Source of the DNA: Gp6-AA40 sp963741135
GTDB lineage: Bacteria; Acidobacteriota; Vicinamibacteria; Vicinamibacterales; UBA2999
Direction of reading: 5' to 3'
NCBI GenBank assembly: GCA_963741135.1
Contig: CAVUHC010000007.1
Span: forward strand, 186,001 to 250,000
Length of the DNA stretch: 64,000 nt
Positions within the stretch are counted from its first letter, which is position 1. Every line of letters begins with the position of its first letter. Below, piece by piece: positions 26,780-34,898 of the stretch. A model generated the notes under the pieces. The model ran no database searches. It was not told the origin of the DNA and saw nothing but the letters and a program-made list of their open reading frames with translations. The position numbers were made by a program, and so were the translations under genes.

Positions 26780-28504
26780 ATGGCCCAACACGCGCTGTTC
26801 ATCTGCTACAGCCACACCGATCAGAGATACCGCGAGCAGTTTTCCAAGTTCCTCGCGACCGTCAAGGAGAAACAGCGCTTCGATGTGTTCTCCGACGCGG
26901 AAATCAAACCAGGGGACGACTGGCAGAAAACAATCATCGACAACCTCAGGAAGTCAACCGCGGCGCTGGTTCTGGTCAGCCAGGACGTCTTGGTGTCGCC
27001 GTTCATCCAGCAGGTCGAGCTTCGAGAAATCCTGGAGGCCCGTATCAAGGACGGCCTTCGCCTTTTCCTGGTTGCGGTCCGAGCCGTCACGTACAAGGGC
27101 ACGTACCTGGACCAGTTCCAGTGGGCGCGCGCGCCCGACAAGCCCCTGTCGCTGCTGCCCGAGGCCGAGCAGGAAGTCGCGATGGTCGACGTCTGCATGA
27201 AGATCGCAAGCGAGCTGGGGACCAAGGCGGACGAATCAACGATTCAGCACACGCTCGCCTGCCTCAAAAGCATCCCGAAGCTGGACCTCCCGTCGGTGTA
27301 CGAGCTGGAAGAGCCGGTCGGCGAAGGTCAGTTCGCCAGGTGCTTCAAGGCGCATGACCGCCTGCTCGATCGGAAGGTGATCATCAAGATCCTCAACACC
27401 GAGCTGTCGCGTGATTCACCGGCGTACGACAAGTACGTTCGAAGCGCGTCGAAGCTCAATCACCGCAACATCCTCAGCCTGCTGTTCTCGCAGGCGAACA
27501 CGCTGCCGCACTTCATCGTGACGCCAGCCGTCGGCGAGCTGACGCTCGAAAAGCGGCTGGCTGGAGAAGAGGGCGGACCGCCCTCGTTCCAGCAGGCGGT
27601 TGAGTATACGATCCAGCTGGCCGAAACCCTTGCCTACGCGCATCGACAGGGCTGCGTGCATGGACGGCTGCGCCCGTGCGAGGTCCGCATCGATCGCGAG
27701 GGCGAGCTGATACTGTCATCGTTCCGGACGCTGGCTGGATGTGCGGCCGCCAAGACGCCCGTCGCCGACGAGAGGCAGAGCCTCCAGGACTTCGTGTACT
27801 CGAGCCCGGAGCACCGCGAGTGCGGCGTGGTCGATGCGAAGACGGATCAGTACCAGCTCGGATTGCTCGCGTACCAGATGATCGCCGGGGCACCGCCGGT
27901 TCGCGCGTCTACCTGGGCATCACTCCTCGATCAGAGGACCGCATCCGCGCTTCTGCACCCGAGGCCGCTCAAGGAATTCGTCGAGGAGTGCGACGAGCAG
28001 ATGTCGGACGTGGTCATGAGAATGCTCAGCGTGGATCCGCAGGACCGCTGGGACTCACTCGAGACCGTCAAGAAGAAGCTGGAGGAAGCTCGCTCCGGCA
28101 CGTCATACGTCGCGGAGGCCAAGAAGAGCTACCGCCGGTGCGCGCAGGACGTCGCCTTCTACCAGACCGTGTACGACAATCTGTTTCAATCGATCGACGG
28201 AATCGAAGGCATGTTCATCCATCGCACGAGGGAGGAGCAGTATCAGGTACTTCGTGACGCGCTGTGGCTCCTGCTCACCTACCCGGAGACGCGGGAGCAG
28301 GGTGAACCGACGATCCTGAGCGGCATCGCGCGGACGCACGCGAAGTACGAGCCGCAGCAGTTCGATGCATTCGGGGAGGCTGTGCTGAAAGCGGTCGACA
28401 AGCACGATCCGCGCGGTTCCGCCGCCCTGGGCGCCTGGCGCGAGGCCATCACGCCGGGGCTCGACTATCTCAAGAGCAAGGCGGGCACGGCGGCACAGGT
28501 GTAG
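26780..28504 (+). CDS. TIR-pseudokinase-globin fusion protein
   Basis: A 574-residue intact protein with three domains. Residues 1-150 are a TIR domain (LFICYSHTD, LVLVSQDVLVSPF, VELREIL); E80 has the spacing of the NADase Glu (S73, then E at +7), though the usual Trp is Ile. Residues about 172-437 have a protein-kinase fold: GEGQFARCF (181-189) and VIIKIL with K203 are kept, but HRD is HGR (294-296), DFG is SSF (313-315) and APE is SPE, so it is probably a pseudokinase. Residues about 447-567 match single-domain globins: Y465 (B10), F479 (CD1), Q487 (E7) and H520 in IARTHAKYE (proximal F8), as in flavohemoglobin-type globins. This suggests heme-gated control of a TIR effector. No membrane segment. 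GGGGGAGA precedes the start. Confidence 0.85.
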   Translation: MAQHALFICYSHTDQRYREQFSKFLATVKEKQRFDVFSDAEIKPGDDWQKTIIDNLRKSTAALVLVSQDVLVSPFIQQVELREILEARIKDGLRLFLVAVRAVTYKGTYLDQFQWARAPDKPLSLLPEAEQEVAMVDVCMKIASELGTKADESTIQHTLACLKSIPKLDLPSVYELEEPVGEGQFARCFKAHDRLLDRKVIIKILNTELSRDSPAYDKYVRSASKLNHRNILSLLFSQANTLPHFIVTPAVGELTLEKRLAGEEGGPPSFQQAVEYTIQLAETLAYAHRQGCVHGRLRPCEVRIDREGELILSSFRTLAGCAAAKTPVADERQSLQDFVYSSPEHRECGVVDAKTDQYQLGLLAYQMIAGAPPVRASTWASLLDQRTASALLHPRPLKEFVEECDEQMSDVVMRMLSVDPQDRWDSLETVKKKLEEARSGTSYVAEAKKSYRRCAQDVAFYQTVYDNLFQSIDGIEGMFIHRTREEQYQVLRDALWLLLTYPETREQGEPTILSGIARTHAKYEPQQFDAFGEAVLKAVDKHDPRGSAALGAWREAITPGLDYLKSKAGTAAQV

Positions 28505-28526
28505 CGGAGTGGGTTACGCGCCGCTT

Positions 28527-28604
28527 TCACAGCGAGTACTTGATCGGCCGCCAGAACGGGCCCGTCGCCTTGGTAAGAGCGGGCAGGATCAGCTTGACCT
28601 TCAT
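28527..28604 (-). pseudogene. Stub of a B12-binding radical SAM gene
   Basis: ATG at 28604 overlaps the stop of the YjbQ-like gene. The 25 residues MKVKLILPALTK, then ATGPFWRPIKYSL, match the very start of cobalamin-binding radical SAM proteins, which usually continue with FPPLGL. Here a TGA follows at once, and no further family sequence is seen. It is a truncated gene next to the TIR gene's 3' end. Confidence 0.55.
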
Positions 28605-29074
28605 GCCTCTCCTACCCCAATCAGCACGACCGAGATTTCGCGCGTCCGGGGCCCGTCCAGTTCCGCGAGGAAGATGCGTTGCCACCGTCCAAGCTGCACG
28701 CGCCCGTGGGCCACGTTGAGACATGCTGACGGGCTGAGCAGGAGGGCACGGCAGTGCGCATGGCCATTTGGCCGCTCGCCCGGGAGGAGGTTGACCGCGC
28801 GGAGGCGGACGTCATCGTGCTGATACGGCCCATGCCGCGGCGCCGAGCGTTCGAGCAGCCCGGCGAAGTCATCAAGCAGCAGCGGTTCGTGTTCGTTGAC
28901 GACAATCGCGGCCGTCGTATGCAGGCTCTGGATGTTGACCAGGCCCGCCTGGATGGCAGCCTGGGCAACAAGCGCTTCTACCTGCCGTGTCAAATCGATG
29001 AACTCGGTTGGGTGTTGAGTGGCGATTCGGATTCTCGTCTGCCTGTACGTCGCATTGGACGCGAGTGTTTCCAT
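28601..29074 (-). CDS. YjbQ/UPF0047-family protein
   Basis: A 157-residue protein of the YjbQ family, small trimeric proteins with weak thiamine-phosphate synthase activity. LHTTAAIVVNEHEP, NGHAHCRALLL and LGRWQRIFLAELDGPRTRE match the conserved strands and the His cluster. I prefer the ATG at 29074 because GGAGG lies 8 nt before it; an ATG at 29089 is also possible. It stands between the TIR fusion and a membrane regulator. No direct link to either can be shown. Confidence 0.85.
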   Translation of the reverse strand: METLASNATYRQTRIRIATQHPTEFIDLTRQVEALVAQAAIQAGLVNIQSLHTTAAIVVNEHEPLLLDDFAGLLERSAPRHGPYQHDDVRLRAVNLLPGERPNGHAHCRALLLSPSACLNVAHGRVQLGRWQRIFLAELDGPRTREISVVLIGVGEA

Positions 29075-29188
29075 CGGGAATGCCTCCATGGCGGAAGCAT
29101 CGAATGCGGAGGCGCTCGAAGTCTTCAGCGATCCGTGAGCATTGCCTGAGATGTGAGTGAGGCGAGCGCGGAAGTGAGAATTTTCCTG

Positions 29189-30556
29189 CTAGGTCGTTGG
29201 GCGGCGCATGAGGCCGAGAGCCAGGCCAAGACCGAACAACGCTCCTTCACCGGATCCGATGACCGCCTGGGAAACAGGCCCGAAGTCCGGTTCGCCGATC
29301 AGCCGGCCGAGTGGGGTGAGGCTGACCTGCGAGCCTTGCGCCGCCCGGGCGATGGCGTGGACCGTGCCGCCAACAAGCGGTCGTCCGGTGAGCGTGAGGG
29401 CTAGAGCTGCCAGCCCGCACAACGCGGCGATCAGCGCCGCGGCGTGGAGTCGCTTTCGGCCTCGCGGAGCAGCCAGACCGCCCTCGGTTTGGGGCGTCGC
29501 GACGGCGTAGCCAATCCCGGCGGCCGCTCCGATGACGAGACCCTCGAGGCTCCCGCCAATATCAGGTGTCAAACCCACGAGTGCCGCGAGGCTCCATCGA
29601 CCGATCCACTGGACGGCCGAGCCGACGAGGCTGCCGCCCAGGGCGGCACCGCAGACCAACGCGATATTCCTTCGCGATCGGGCAGCGGCTTCCGCTATCG
29701 ACAGCCCTGCGCCGACACCGGCGCCGCCGATGGCGCCGCAACCTCCACCAATGACGGCCAACACTGCGGCGACCGCGATCGGCGCCATGCTTCCGGGTGC
29801 GGCAACGAGGATCAAGCCTCCCACAGCCCCGGCGACGACACCCGCCAGGCCACCGCCAAGCGACGCGCCTGCCCATCGCACGGCCACCACACGCGCTACG
29901 CGCCGCAGCCGAAGGCCAATCAACGCGCGTGCGACCGCGATTGGGGCCGGGGCGCCAAGGACCGGGACCTGAGACGCGTCAGGAGAGTCCCAGCGTGTAT
30001 CGCGCAGGAGCGCACGCGCGAGCGCGTGGCCGGGGCGGGTGTCAAGGCGCCTCAGCGCCTCAGAGGTTCCAAGTGCATGGAGCAGCTCGGCGGCTTCACG
30101 CTGCTCCTCCTCTTCGTTGGCGCCGTGAGCCACTCGGGTGACACGTTCCAGCAGCGGTTCGAACGCGTCAGGAGCAGTGTCGCGGGTCTCTGGCAACGCC
30201 CGCGAGCTCGCGTTCGGAGAGACCCACGCCGCGTCATCCTCCTCTTCGACCACGTCGGCGAAGACGAATCGATACCCGCGGCGAGACACGGTGCGAATGA
30301 AGCGCGGCTCGCGTGAGTCGTCGCCGAGCGTGCGGCGAATCGTGCGGATCGCCTGACTCAGCGCGCTGTCGGAGACGATGACATCGTTCCAGACGCGATC
30401 GAAGATATCGCGGCGGTGCAGCGCCTCGTGACGACGCTCGATCAGGAAGACGAGGAGGTCGAAGTAGCGCGGGATGAGCGGCAGCTCGAGCCCGTCACGG
30501 ACGAGAAGCCGTCGTTGCGGCGACACAATGAAATTGCCGAAGTGGTAGCGGGGCAC
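29189..30556 (-). CDS. Winged-helix (OmpR/ToxR-type) regulator with a glycine-rich membrane domain
   Basis: A 455-residue protein. Residues 1-100 are a Trans_reg_C DNA-binding domain (YHFGNFIVSPQRRLL, ELPLIPRYFDLLVFLIERR, VSDSALSQAIRTIRRTLGDD, FIRTVSRRGYRFV). An acidic linker follows (EEEDDAAW, ANEEEEQREA), and from about residue 205 there are multiple Gly/Ala-rich membrane segments (LAGVVAGAVGGLILVA, GGCGAIGGAGVGAGL, EGLVIGAAAGIGYAV). This is the layout of ToxR/CadC regulators, but with a polytopic membrane part in place of the usual periplasmic sensor. The GTG start at 30556 fits the family. A 130-bp eroded copy of its linker lies at 34606-34735. Confidence 0.8.
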   Translation of the reverse strand: MPRYHFGNFIVSPQRRLLVRDGLELPLIPRYFDLLVFLIERRHEALHRRDIFDRVWNDVIVSDSALSQAIRTIRRTLGDDSREPRFIRTVSRRGYRFVFADVVEEEDDAAWVSPNASSRALPETRDTAPDAFEPLLERVTRVAHGANEEEEQREAAELLHALGTSEALRRLDTRPGHALARALLRDTRWDSPDASQVPVLGAPAPIAVARALIGLRLRRVARVVAVRWAGASLGGGLAGVVAGAVGGLILVAAPGSMAPIAVAAVLAVIGGGCGAIGGAGVGAGLSIAEAAARSRRNIALVCGAALGGSLVGSAVQWIGRWSLAALVGLTPDIGGSLEGLVIGAAAGIGYAVATPQTEGGLAAPRGRKRLHAAALIAALCGLAALALTLTGRPLVGGTVHAIARAAQGSQVSLTPLGRLIGEPDFGPVSQAVIGSGEGALFGLGLALGLMRRPTT

Positions 30557-30613
30557 ACTTGTTGCCGAGGCCGGGCGATCGTATCAGAGCGCCTCCTGCA
30601 GAACCTTATCCTT

Positions 30614-30705
30614 CGATCAGGGATCAGGGATCGGGATCAGGGATCAGGGATCAGGGATCAGGGATCAGGGATCAGGGATCAGGGATCAGGGATCGGGGAT
30701 CAGAG
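30614..30705. repeat. GGGATCA 7-bp tandem tract, copy 1
   Basis: About twelve units of GGGATCA or close variants just upstream of the regulator gene. A similar, shorter tract lies at 30835, and others at 35620 and 54423. There are no spacers, so this is not a CRISPR array. Confidence 0.85.
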
Positions 30706-30748
30706 CCCGTGACCTTTGATCACGGATCCGTGGATCGGCGATCCGTGA

Positions 30749-30993
30749 TCGCAGTTCGTCGAAAGAAGCGACGCAGGCCGTGCTGCGTGTCGTATGCCAA
30801 TGAAGCGAGTCGGGACAGTGTTGTCCGGATAGGGGATAGGGATCAGGGATGGGATCGGGGATCAAGAGCCCGTGACCTTTGATCCTGATCCCTGATCCCC
30901 GATCCTCATCTCAGTTTTGTCGAAAGAAGCAAGAAGGCCTGTCCAGCGCGCCGTATTCCAGTCCAGCGAGTCGGCGGACGTGTTGACCGAGCG
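30749..30993 (+). repeat. Two eroded copies of a segment of the gene at 34899, each behind a GATC tract
   Basis: 30749-30826 aligns with gapped identity to about 35110-35205 inside the intact gene at 34899: shared runs include AGAAGCGACGCA, GGCCGTGCTG, TGTCGTATGC and GTTGTCCG. 30909-30993 is a more diverged copy of the same segment. Both follow AGCCCGTGACCTTTGATC, so the unit tract plus segment has been duplicated in tandem. 30835-30905 is a GATC-rich hairpin tract. Confidence 0.55.
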
Positions 30994-31155
30994 GTATTCG
31001 CTGTCGTCACCTCTTCGCCAGCGAGTCAACGCGGGGGTCAGGGTCGTCTCGCTGCCGGGTTTCTGGAGTTCCTCCTGACGGACAACCGGCGTCACCCCGA
31101 GGATCGCCGTCGGCAGCCACTGGCTGTCGGAGCAGCCACGCGTGCGCCAAGCCGC

Positions 31156-32043
31156 TCACGTGCGTTTGTAGTGAAGGACCACGCCGAGATCGTGTTCCGC
31201 GGCGGGATACGATGCCATCCCCCGTTTCTTCGCCGCTGCAATGGCGGCGCGGATGAAGAACTCCGCGGCAGCAAGCTCGCGCTCAAGAATGAGAATGCTG
31301 CCCAGGCCGTTGAGCGCCGATGGATCGGTGGGGTCGATCCACAAGGCCTCGAAGAACCGCCGCTCGGCCTGGTCGAGCAGTTCGTCGCGTGGCGCGCGTC
31401 CGGCCTGAATCGCGTCCCAATACTTCAGCATGTAGGCGTTCTTGAGGTGGTAGCCGCCCAAGTTGACGATCACGGGGTCGAGCGGCCAGAGCTGAATCGC
31501 GGCGTCCATCGACGTGTCGAGCAACGCTTGAATCTGGGCCGCTGTGTCGACCTCGCGCTTCAGGAGCCGGTCCGTCATCGCCTGCTGCCCGTTCACGAGA
31601 CCGTCGATCGCCTTCTTGAGCTCGGGCTCTTCACTGCGCATCACAGGGGCTAACGGGTTGGCCGACGCCGGCGCATCCTTGATAGCTCTCGTCAACCGGT
31701 CGACCGTCGCCACTCCCACGCGTGTGAGATTCAGGAAGACGCTCGACTGCAGGCACTGCGGCAGCGCTGTGTCGTCGAGCACGCAGGGGACGATGAACTT
31801 GCCGAGGTGGAACGCCATCAGCCATTCCGCGTTGATCCAGCGCGACACCGACGCGGGCTTCGACCACAGGAGAACGAGCATCCGGCAGCGCCGAATCGAA
31901 GTCTGCAGTTCCCCCCGGAGCAGTACACCGAGCCGGATCTCGGAATCGTCGAGCCAGACACGGAGGCCCTGCGCCTCGAGCGCCGTCTCAAGTCTCGCCG
32001 CCACCGCGCGGTTCTTGGAGGAATGGGAAATGAACGCGTCCAA
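31156..32043 (-). CDS. TIR domain protein with a TPR-like C-terminus
   Basis: A 295-residue protein. Residues 1-120 form a TIR domain: DAFISHSSKNRAVAARLE, GLRVWLDDSEIRLG, MLVLLWSKPAS and SRWINAEW. S66, W69 and E73 match the S-x2-W-x3-E pattern of catalytic bacterial TIR NADases. Residues about 205-295 read as helical TPR-like repeats (ERRFFEALWIDPTDPSALN, AAAEFFIRAAIAAAKK). The start is a TTG at 32043; an upstream in-frame stop excludes a longer start. No signal peptide. It lies 2.7 kb from the end of the TIR fusion, on the opposite strand. It may be an NAD-degrading or signalling effector. Confidence 0.82.
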   Translation of the reverse strand: MDAFISHSSKNRAVAARLETALEAQGLRVWLDDSEIRLGVLLRGELQTSIRRCRMLVLLWSKPASVSRWINAEWLMAFHLGKFIVPCVLDDTALPQCLQSSVFLNLTRVGVATVDRLTRAIKDAPASANPLAPVMRSEEPELKKAIDGLVNGQQAMTDRLLKREVDTAAQIQALLDTSMDAAIQLWPLDPVIVNLGGYHLKNAYMLKYWDAIQAGRAPRDELLDQAERRFFEALWIDPTDPSALNGLGSILILERELAAAEFFIRAAIAAAKKRGMASYPAAEHDLGVVLHYKRT

Positions 32044-32129
32044 CTCGAATCCCGGCGTCGCCCGGCGACTCTACACTATGGACGATCCCGGGTGATACAC
32101 TTTCCGCCTTCCCGCAGGAGTGGACGAGC

Positions 32130-32560
32130 ATGGACTCAACGCAGCGATGCCTCGCCCTCGTGGCGGTTGTGCTGTGGGCGTTCGGCGGCGGCGTCGGCCG
32201 TGCCGCAACGCAGCCCAACATCCTTCGGATTGTGGCCGACGACGTCGGCGCCGAGGCGTCCGGCCTCTACCAGCTGACGGGCGGCAGCGGAACGCACCCA
32301 GGCCGAACATGCGAGGCGCGCGCAGCCAGAGGCCGGCGGACTCGTGGCGGTTGTGCTGTGGGCGTACGGCGGCGGCGTCGGCCGTGCCGCAACGCAGCCC
32401 GACATCCTTCGGATTGTGGCCGACGACGTCGGCGCCGAGGCGTCCGGCCTCACCAGTCACGGGCGGCAGCGGAACTGCACCCATGCCGAACATCGACGCG
32501 CTCGCAGCCAGAGGCCTGGTCTTCGAGAACTCGGCTGACGCAAGGCTCACAGAGTGCGCC
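32130..32560 (+). pseudogene. Sulfatase N-terminal fragment with a 184-bp tandem duplication
   Basis: ATG at 32130 starts a signal peptide (MDSTQRCLALVAVVLWAFGG) followed by TQPNILRIVADDVGAEASGL, the start of alkaline-phosphatase-fold sulfatases. 32157-32340 is repeated at 32341-32525; the second copy ends in the better conserved MPNIDALAARGLVFEN. Frame shifts and the lack of a catalytic CxPSR or later domains show a dead fragment. Confidence 0.7.
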
Positions 32561-32848
32561 GAATCACACACCACACACGCCCGGTTCACGTCGGTCGTTC
32601 GCAGGAGCACCACAACGTACCGGCGCCGCGACGTTCAGGAACACGAATCAGTTCGTCGCGCGCGGTGACCTCGAGCCATCGAGTCGCCCCGAAGTACCCG
32701 AAGAGAAAGACGGGTTGGGCGCCGTCCGTATAACGTCGGCTTCAGCGCATGAGATCGCGCAATTAGACCGCGCGTAATGTCGCAACGTAAGAGCCTCGAT
32801 CTTCAGCACGTCAGTTCGGACTGACCCTCGGGCTGCATCGCGCGCGCA

Positions 32849-33182
32849 ATGTCGACGACGTTTCTCGCCGACCTGGAGACTCTGGTCGCGCAATTCGAGG
32901 ACGCGATTCGGCAGTGCGACGTGAGCAGGGAGGAGAACACCGCCGCGCGGGCACACATCATAGGCGGCGCTCCAATCGGGTTTCGCGGCCGTTCGCGAGC
33001 TCGAGGCCATGCTGGCCAATCACCTGCACGATGATCCGGTCACGCTGGAGGTATGGGAGCGCGAACGGCGCGTCGACTATCCGCGGCGAGGAAGGAATGT
33101 CGCCGCGGCGCCGGTTCCCGCACCTGTGCCAGCCGCTGCCACGCCGGTGGCTGCGGACGGCGCGTCGGGGGTGACCACATGA
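32849..33182 (+). pseudogene. Small helical protein, one frameshift
   Basis: ATG at 32849 gives MSTTFLADLETLVAQFEDAI, RQCDVSREENTAARAHII; after one base shift near 32965 it continues FAAVRELEAMLANHLHDDPV, TLEVWERERRVDYPRRG and a Pro/Ala tail ending SGVTT at 33182. Together this makes about 110 residues with an N-terminal helix pair and a low-complexity end. The family is not recognised. Confidence 0.45.
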
Positions 33183-33332
33183 CCAGACACAGCTACGGGA
33201 ACGAAGGAACCACTACGGACAGGAAACACTAATGCCAAGGGAACCCAGGGGGCCAGGCCGCGCGCGGGTCTGGCCTCCATCATCCGGACAGATTCATGCG
33301 AATCAGAGTGATGTTCGACATGATGGCTACGT

Positions 33333-34134
33333 CTAGCGCGGCGGGGCGGCCTGCTCGGGCGAGCGCATGAAGAGTGAAGGGTTCTTCAAGTATTCCTGAT
33401 AGCGTCCCGGGTCCAGATTGTTTTCCGCGCAGACGTACTCGCGGACACGCACACCCTCACGCAGCATGAACGTGCGACGAATGGTCCACGGCTTCGCGAG
33501 GAGGATGGGATCTTCAATCACCGCCTCGTAATTGATCTGATCCTTGTCCACGCGCGTGTAGCGTTCGGTGATGTGCAGCTTGTCGCTGTTCACAATCCCC
33601 GCCGCGAGCCAGTTGCCCTCCTTGAAGTTGTTGACGTCCACCACGAGCGTGTCGCCCTCCCACCGGCCGACGGAGTCTCCCTGGTACGTGGGTTCGGCAT
33701 CAGCGGGGTGCGGGCGGCCGTCGGTGGGGATGATGCGCACGGCGTTCATGTACCTCGTAGATGATCACGACCTGCCCGGGCGTCTGGACAAACTGAATCG
33801 GGAAGAGGATGACGCCGCCGATCCGGGGGCCGGCGGACGGCAGACAGATGGCGGTCGGGTCGTCAATCGAACGCCGGTTCAGCAGTTCCTGGGCGCGCTG
33901 TCTGGCCGCGGGCGTGAGCGAGGGTTGTTCACTGAGGGTCACAGAGCCGGGCGGAGATGGGTCCCACGCGCCGCGCAGCGGGCTGGCCTGGTAGACACCG
34001 TTCAGGTCGACCTTGCCGTCCGCGGTTCGGGGAGCGGGAACAATGGGGCCTTGGGCAGAAGCCGATGCCACCAACATCCATGAGCCGATGATGACCACAA
34101 CAAAACCAGCCAGGCGGGCTGCGCAGCTACTCAT
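33333..34134 (-). pseudogene. Exported RWEGD-family protein paired with DUF6152, one frameshift
   Basis: The N-terminal part from 34134 has a signal peptide (FVVVIIGSWMLVASASAQ), KVDLNGVYQ, AICLPSAGPRIGG and FVQTPGQVVIIYE. One extra G near 33745 (GAGGTACATG where GAGTACATG is expected) shifts the frame. The rest is in frame from MNAVRIIPTDGRPH: GRWEGDTLVVDVNNF, VNSDKLHITERYT, IEDPILLAKPWT, REYVCAENN. GGGGAGAG precedes the start. It follows a DUF6152 gene by 30 bp, as in the two other pairs. Confidence 0.72.
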
Positions 34135-34164
34135 GTCGACTCTCCCCTGCATGCCGGGCGAGCG

Positions 34165-34578
34165 CTAGTTGCCGGGCGCCACTGGAGAGCCTTCACCGGT
34201 ACCGGCAGGCGGTCCAAAGTACAGAGGCTTGCCGCCAGGCAGCGTGACCTCCCGTCCCAACGCGAACGGCGAGTTGTCTCGGGCGCGCCAGCCGAACACG
34301 GTCAGGGTATCGCCGATCTTCATCGTCTCGTCGCGCGTCCAGCCCGTGCGGTAGAGAACGACTGACGGGTAGCCCTCGAACGTCCACGCCACAACGGCGC
34401 CGTCCTTGTCCTTGACGTCCAGATAAATGTGGCTGTGAGGGTTTGTCCACTGCACCTTGGTGAGAACGCCGGTGATCGTGACCGTCTTGTTGGCATCGAA
34501 CGTCGCACCGAAGGAGTGATGCGCCCAGACGGGAATCGCACCGACGAGGGCGGCGAAGAGGACCAGGCTCAAACGCAT
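34165..34578 (-). CDS. DUF6152-family exported protein
   Basis: A 137-residue intact protein with a signal peptide (LVLFAALVGAIPVWA) and the family pattern AHHSFGATFD, VTITGVLTKVQWTNPHSHIY, LDVKDKDG, AWTFEGYPS, KIGDTLTVFGWRARD and GREVTLPGGKPLYF. The fold is probably a small beta-barrel, outside the cytoplasm, function unknown. The adjacent His pair at the mature N-terminus is conserved in all three copies here and could bind metal. It is the first gene of a pair with an RWEGD gene. Confidence 0.85.
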   Translation of the reverse strand: MRLSLVLFAALVGAIPVWAHHSFGATFDANKTVTITGVLTKVQWTNPHSHIYLDVKDKDGAVVAWTFEGYPSVVLYRTGWTRDETMKIGDTLTVFGWRARDNSPFALGREVTLPGGKPLYFGPPAGTGEGSPVAPGN

Positions 34579-34605
34579 ATGGGCTCCTTTGCGAGCGTCA
34601 GTCAG

Positions 34606-34735
34606 CGTGTATCGTGCAGGAGCGCACGCGCGAGCGCGTCCCCGGGGCGGGTGTCAAGGCGCCTCAGAGGTTCCAAGTGCATGGAGCAGCTCAGCGGCTT
34701 CACGCTGCGGGCTATCGTATCAGAGCGCCTCTCAC
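34606..34735 (-). repeat. Partial eroded copy of the regulator gene at 29189
   Basis: About 130 bp closely match 29989-30110 of the regulator gene plus a few bases near 30585 (CGTATCAGAGCGCCTC). Compared with the parent, 8 bp between short direct repeats are missing and the middle section is deleted. It cannot encode a product. Confidence 0.7.
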
Positions 34736-34898
34736 CTCACGCATCGCCAGATCGCAGTCCGAATCCGTTGCGGGGTTTCGGCACAGATGACGCGTTATCC
34801 AGCAAGACCTGGAATCAACTGGGCCTTCCCCCTGAAGGCCGCATCCGAGGTGTTGCAAGGAGTTCGATGATGATGAGTGTAGAGTAGTCGCGTTTGGA

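Noticed and set aside
26780..28504. Active Ser/Thr kinase
   Set aside because: HRD is HGR and DFG is SSF, so the catalytic and metal-binding Asp are both missing.
26780..32043. Thoeris or CBASS defence system
   Set aside because: TIR domains are present, but no ThsA-like SLOG or sirtuin protein, cyclase, or CBASS effector was found between or beside them.
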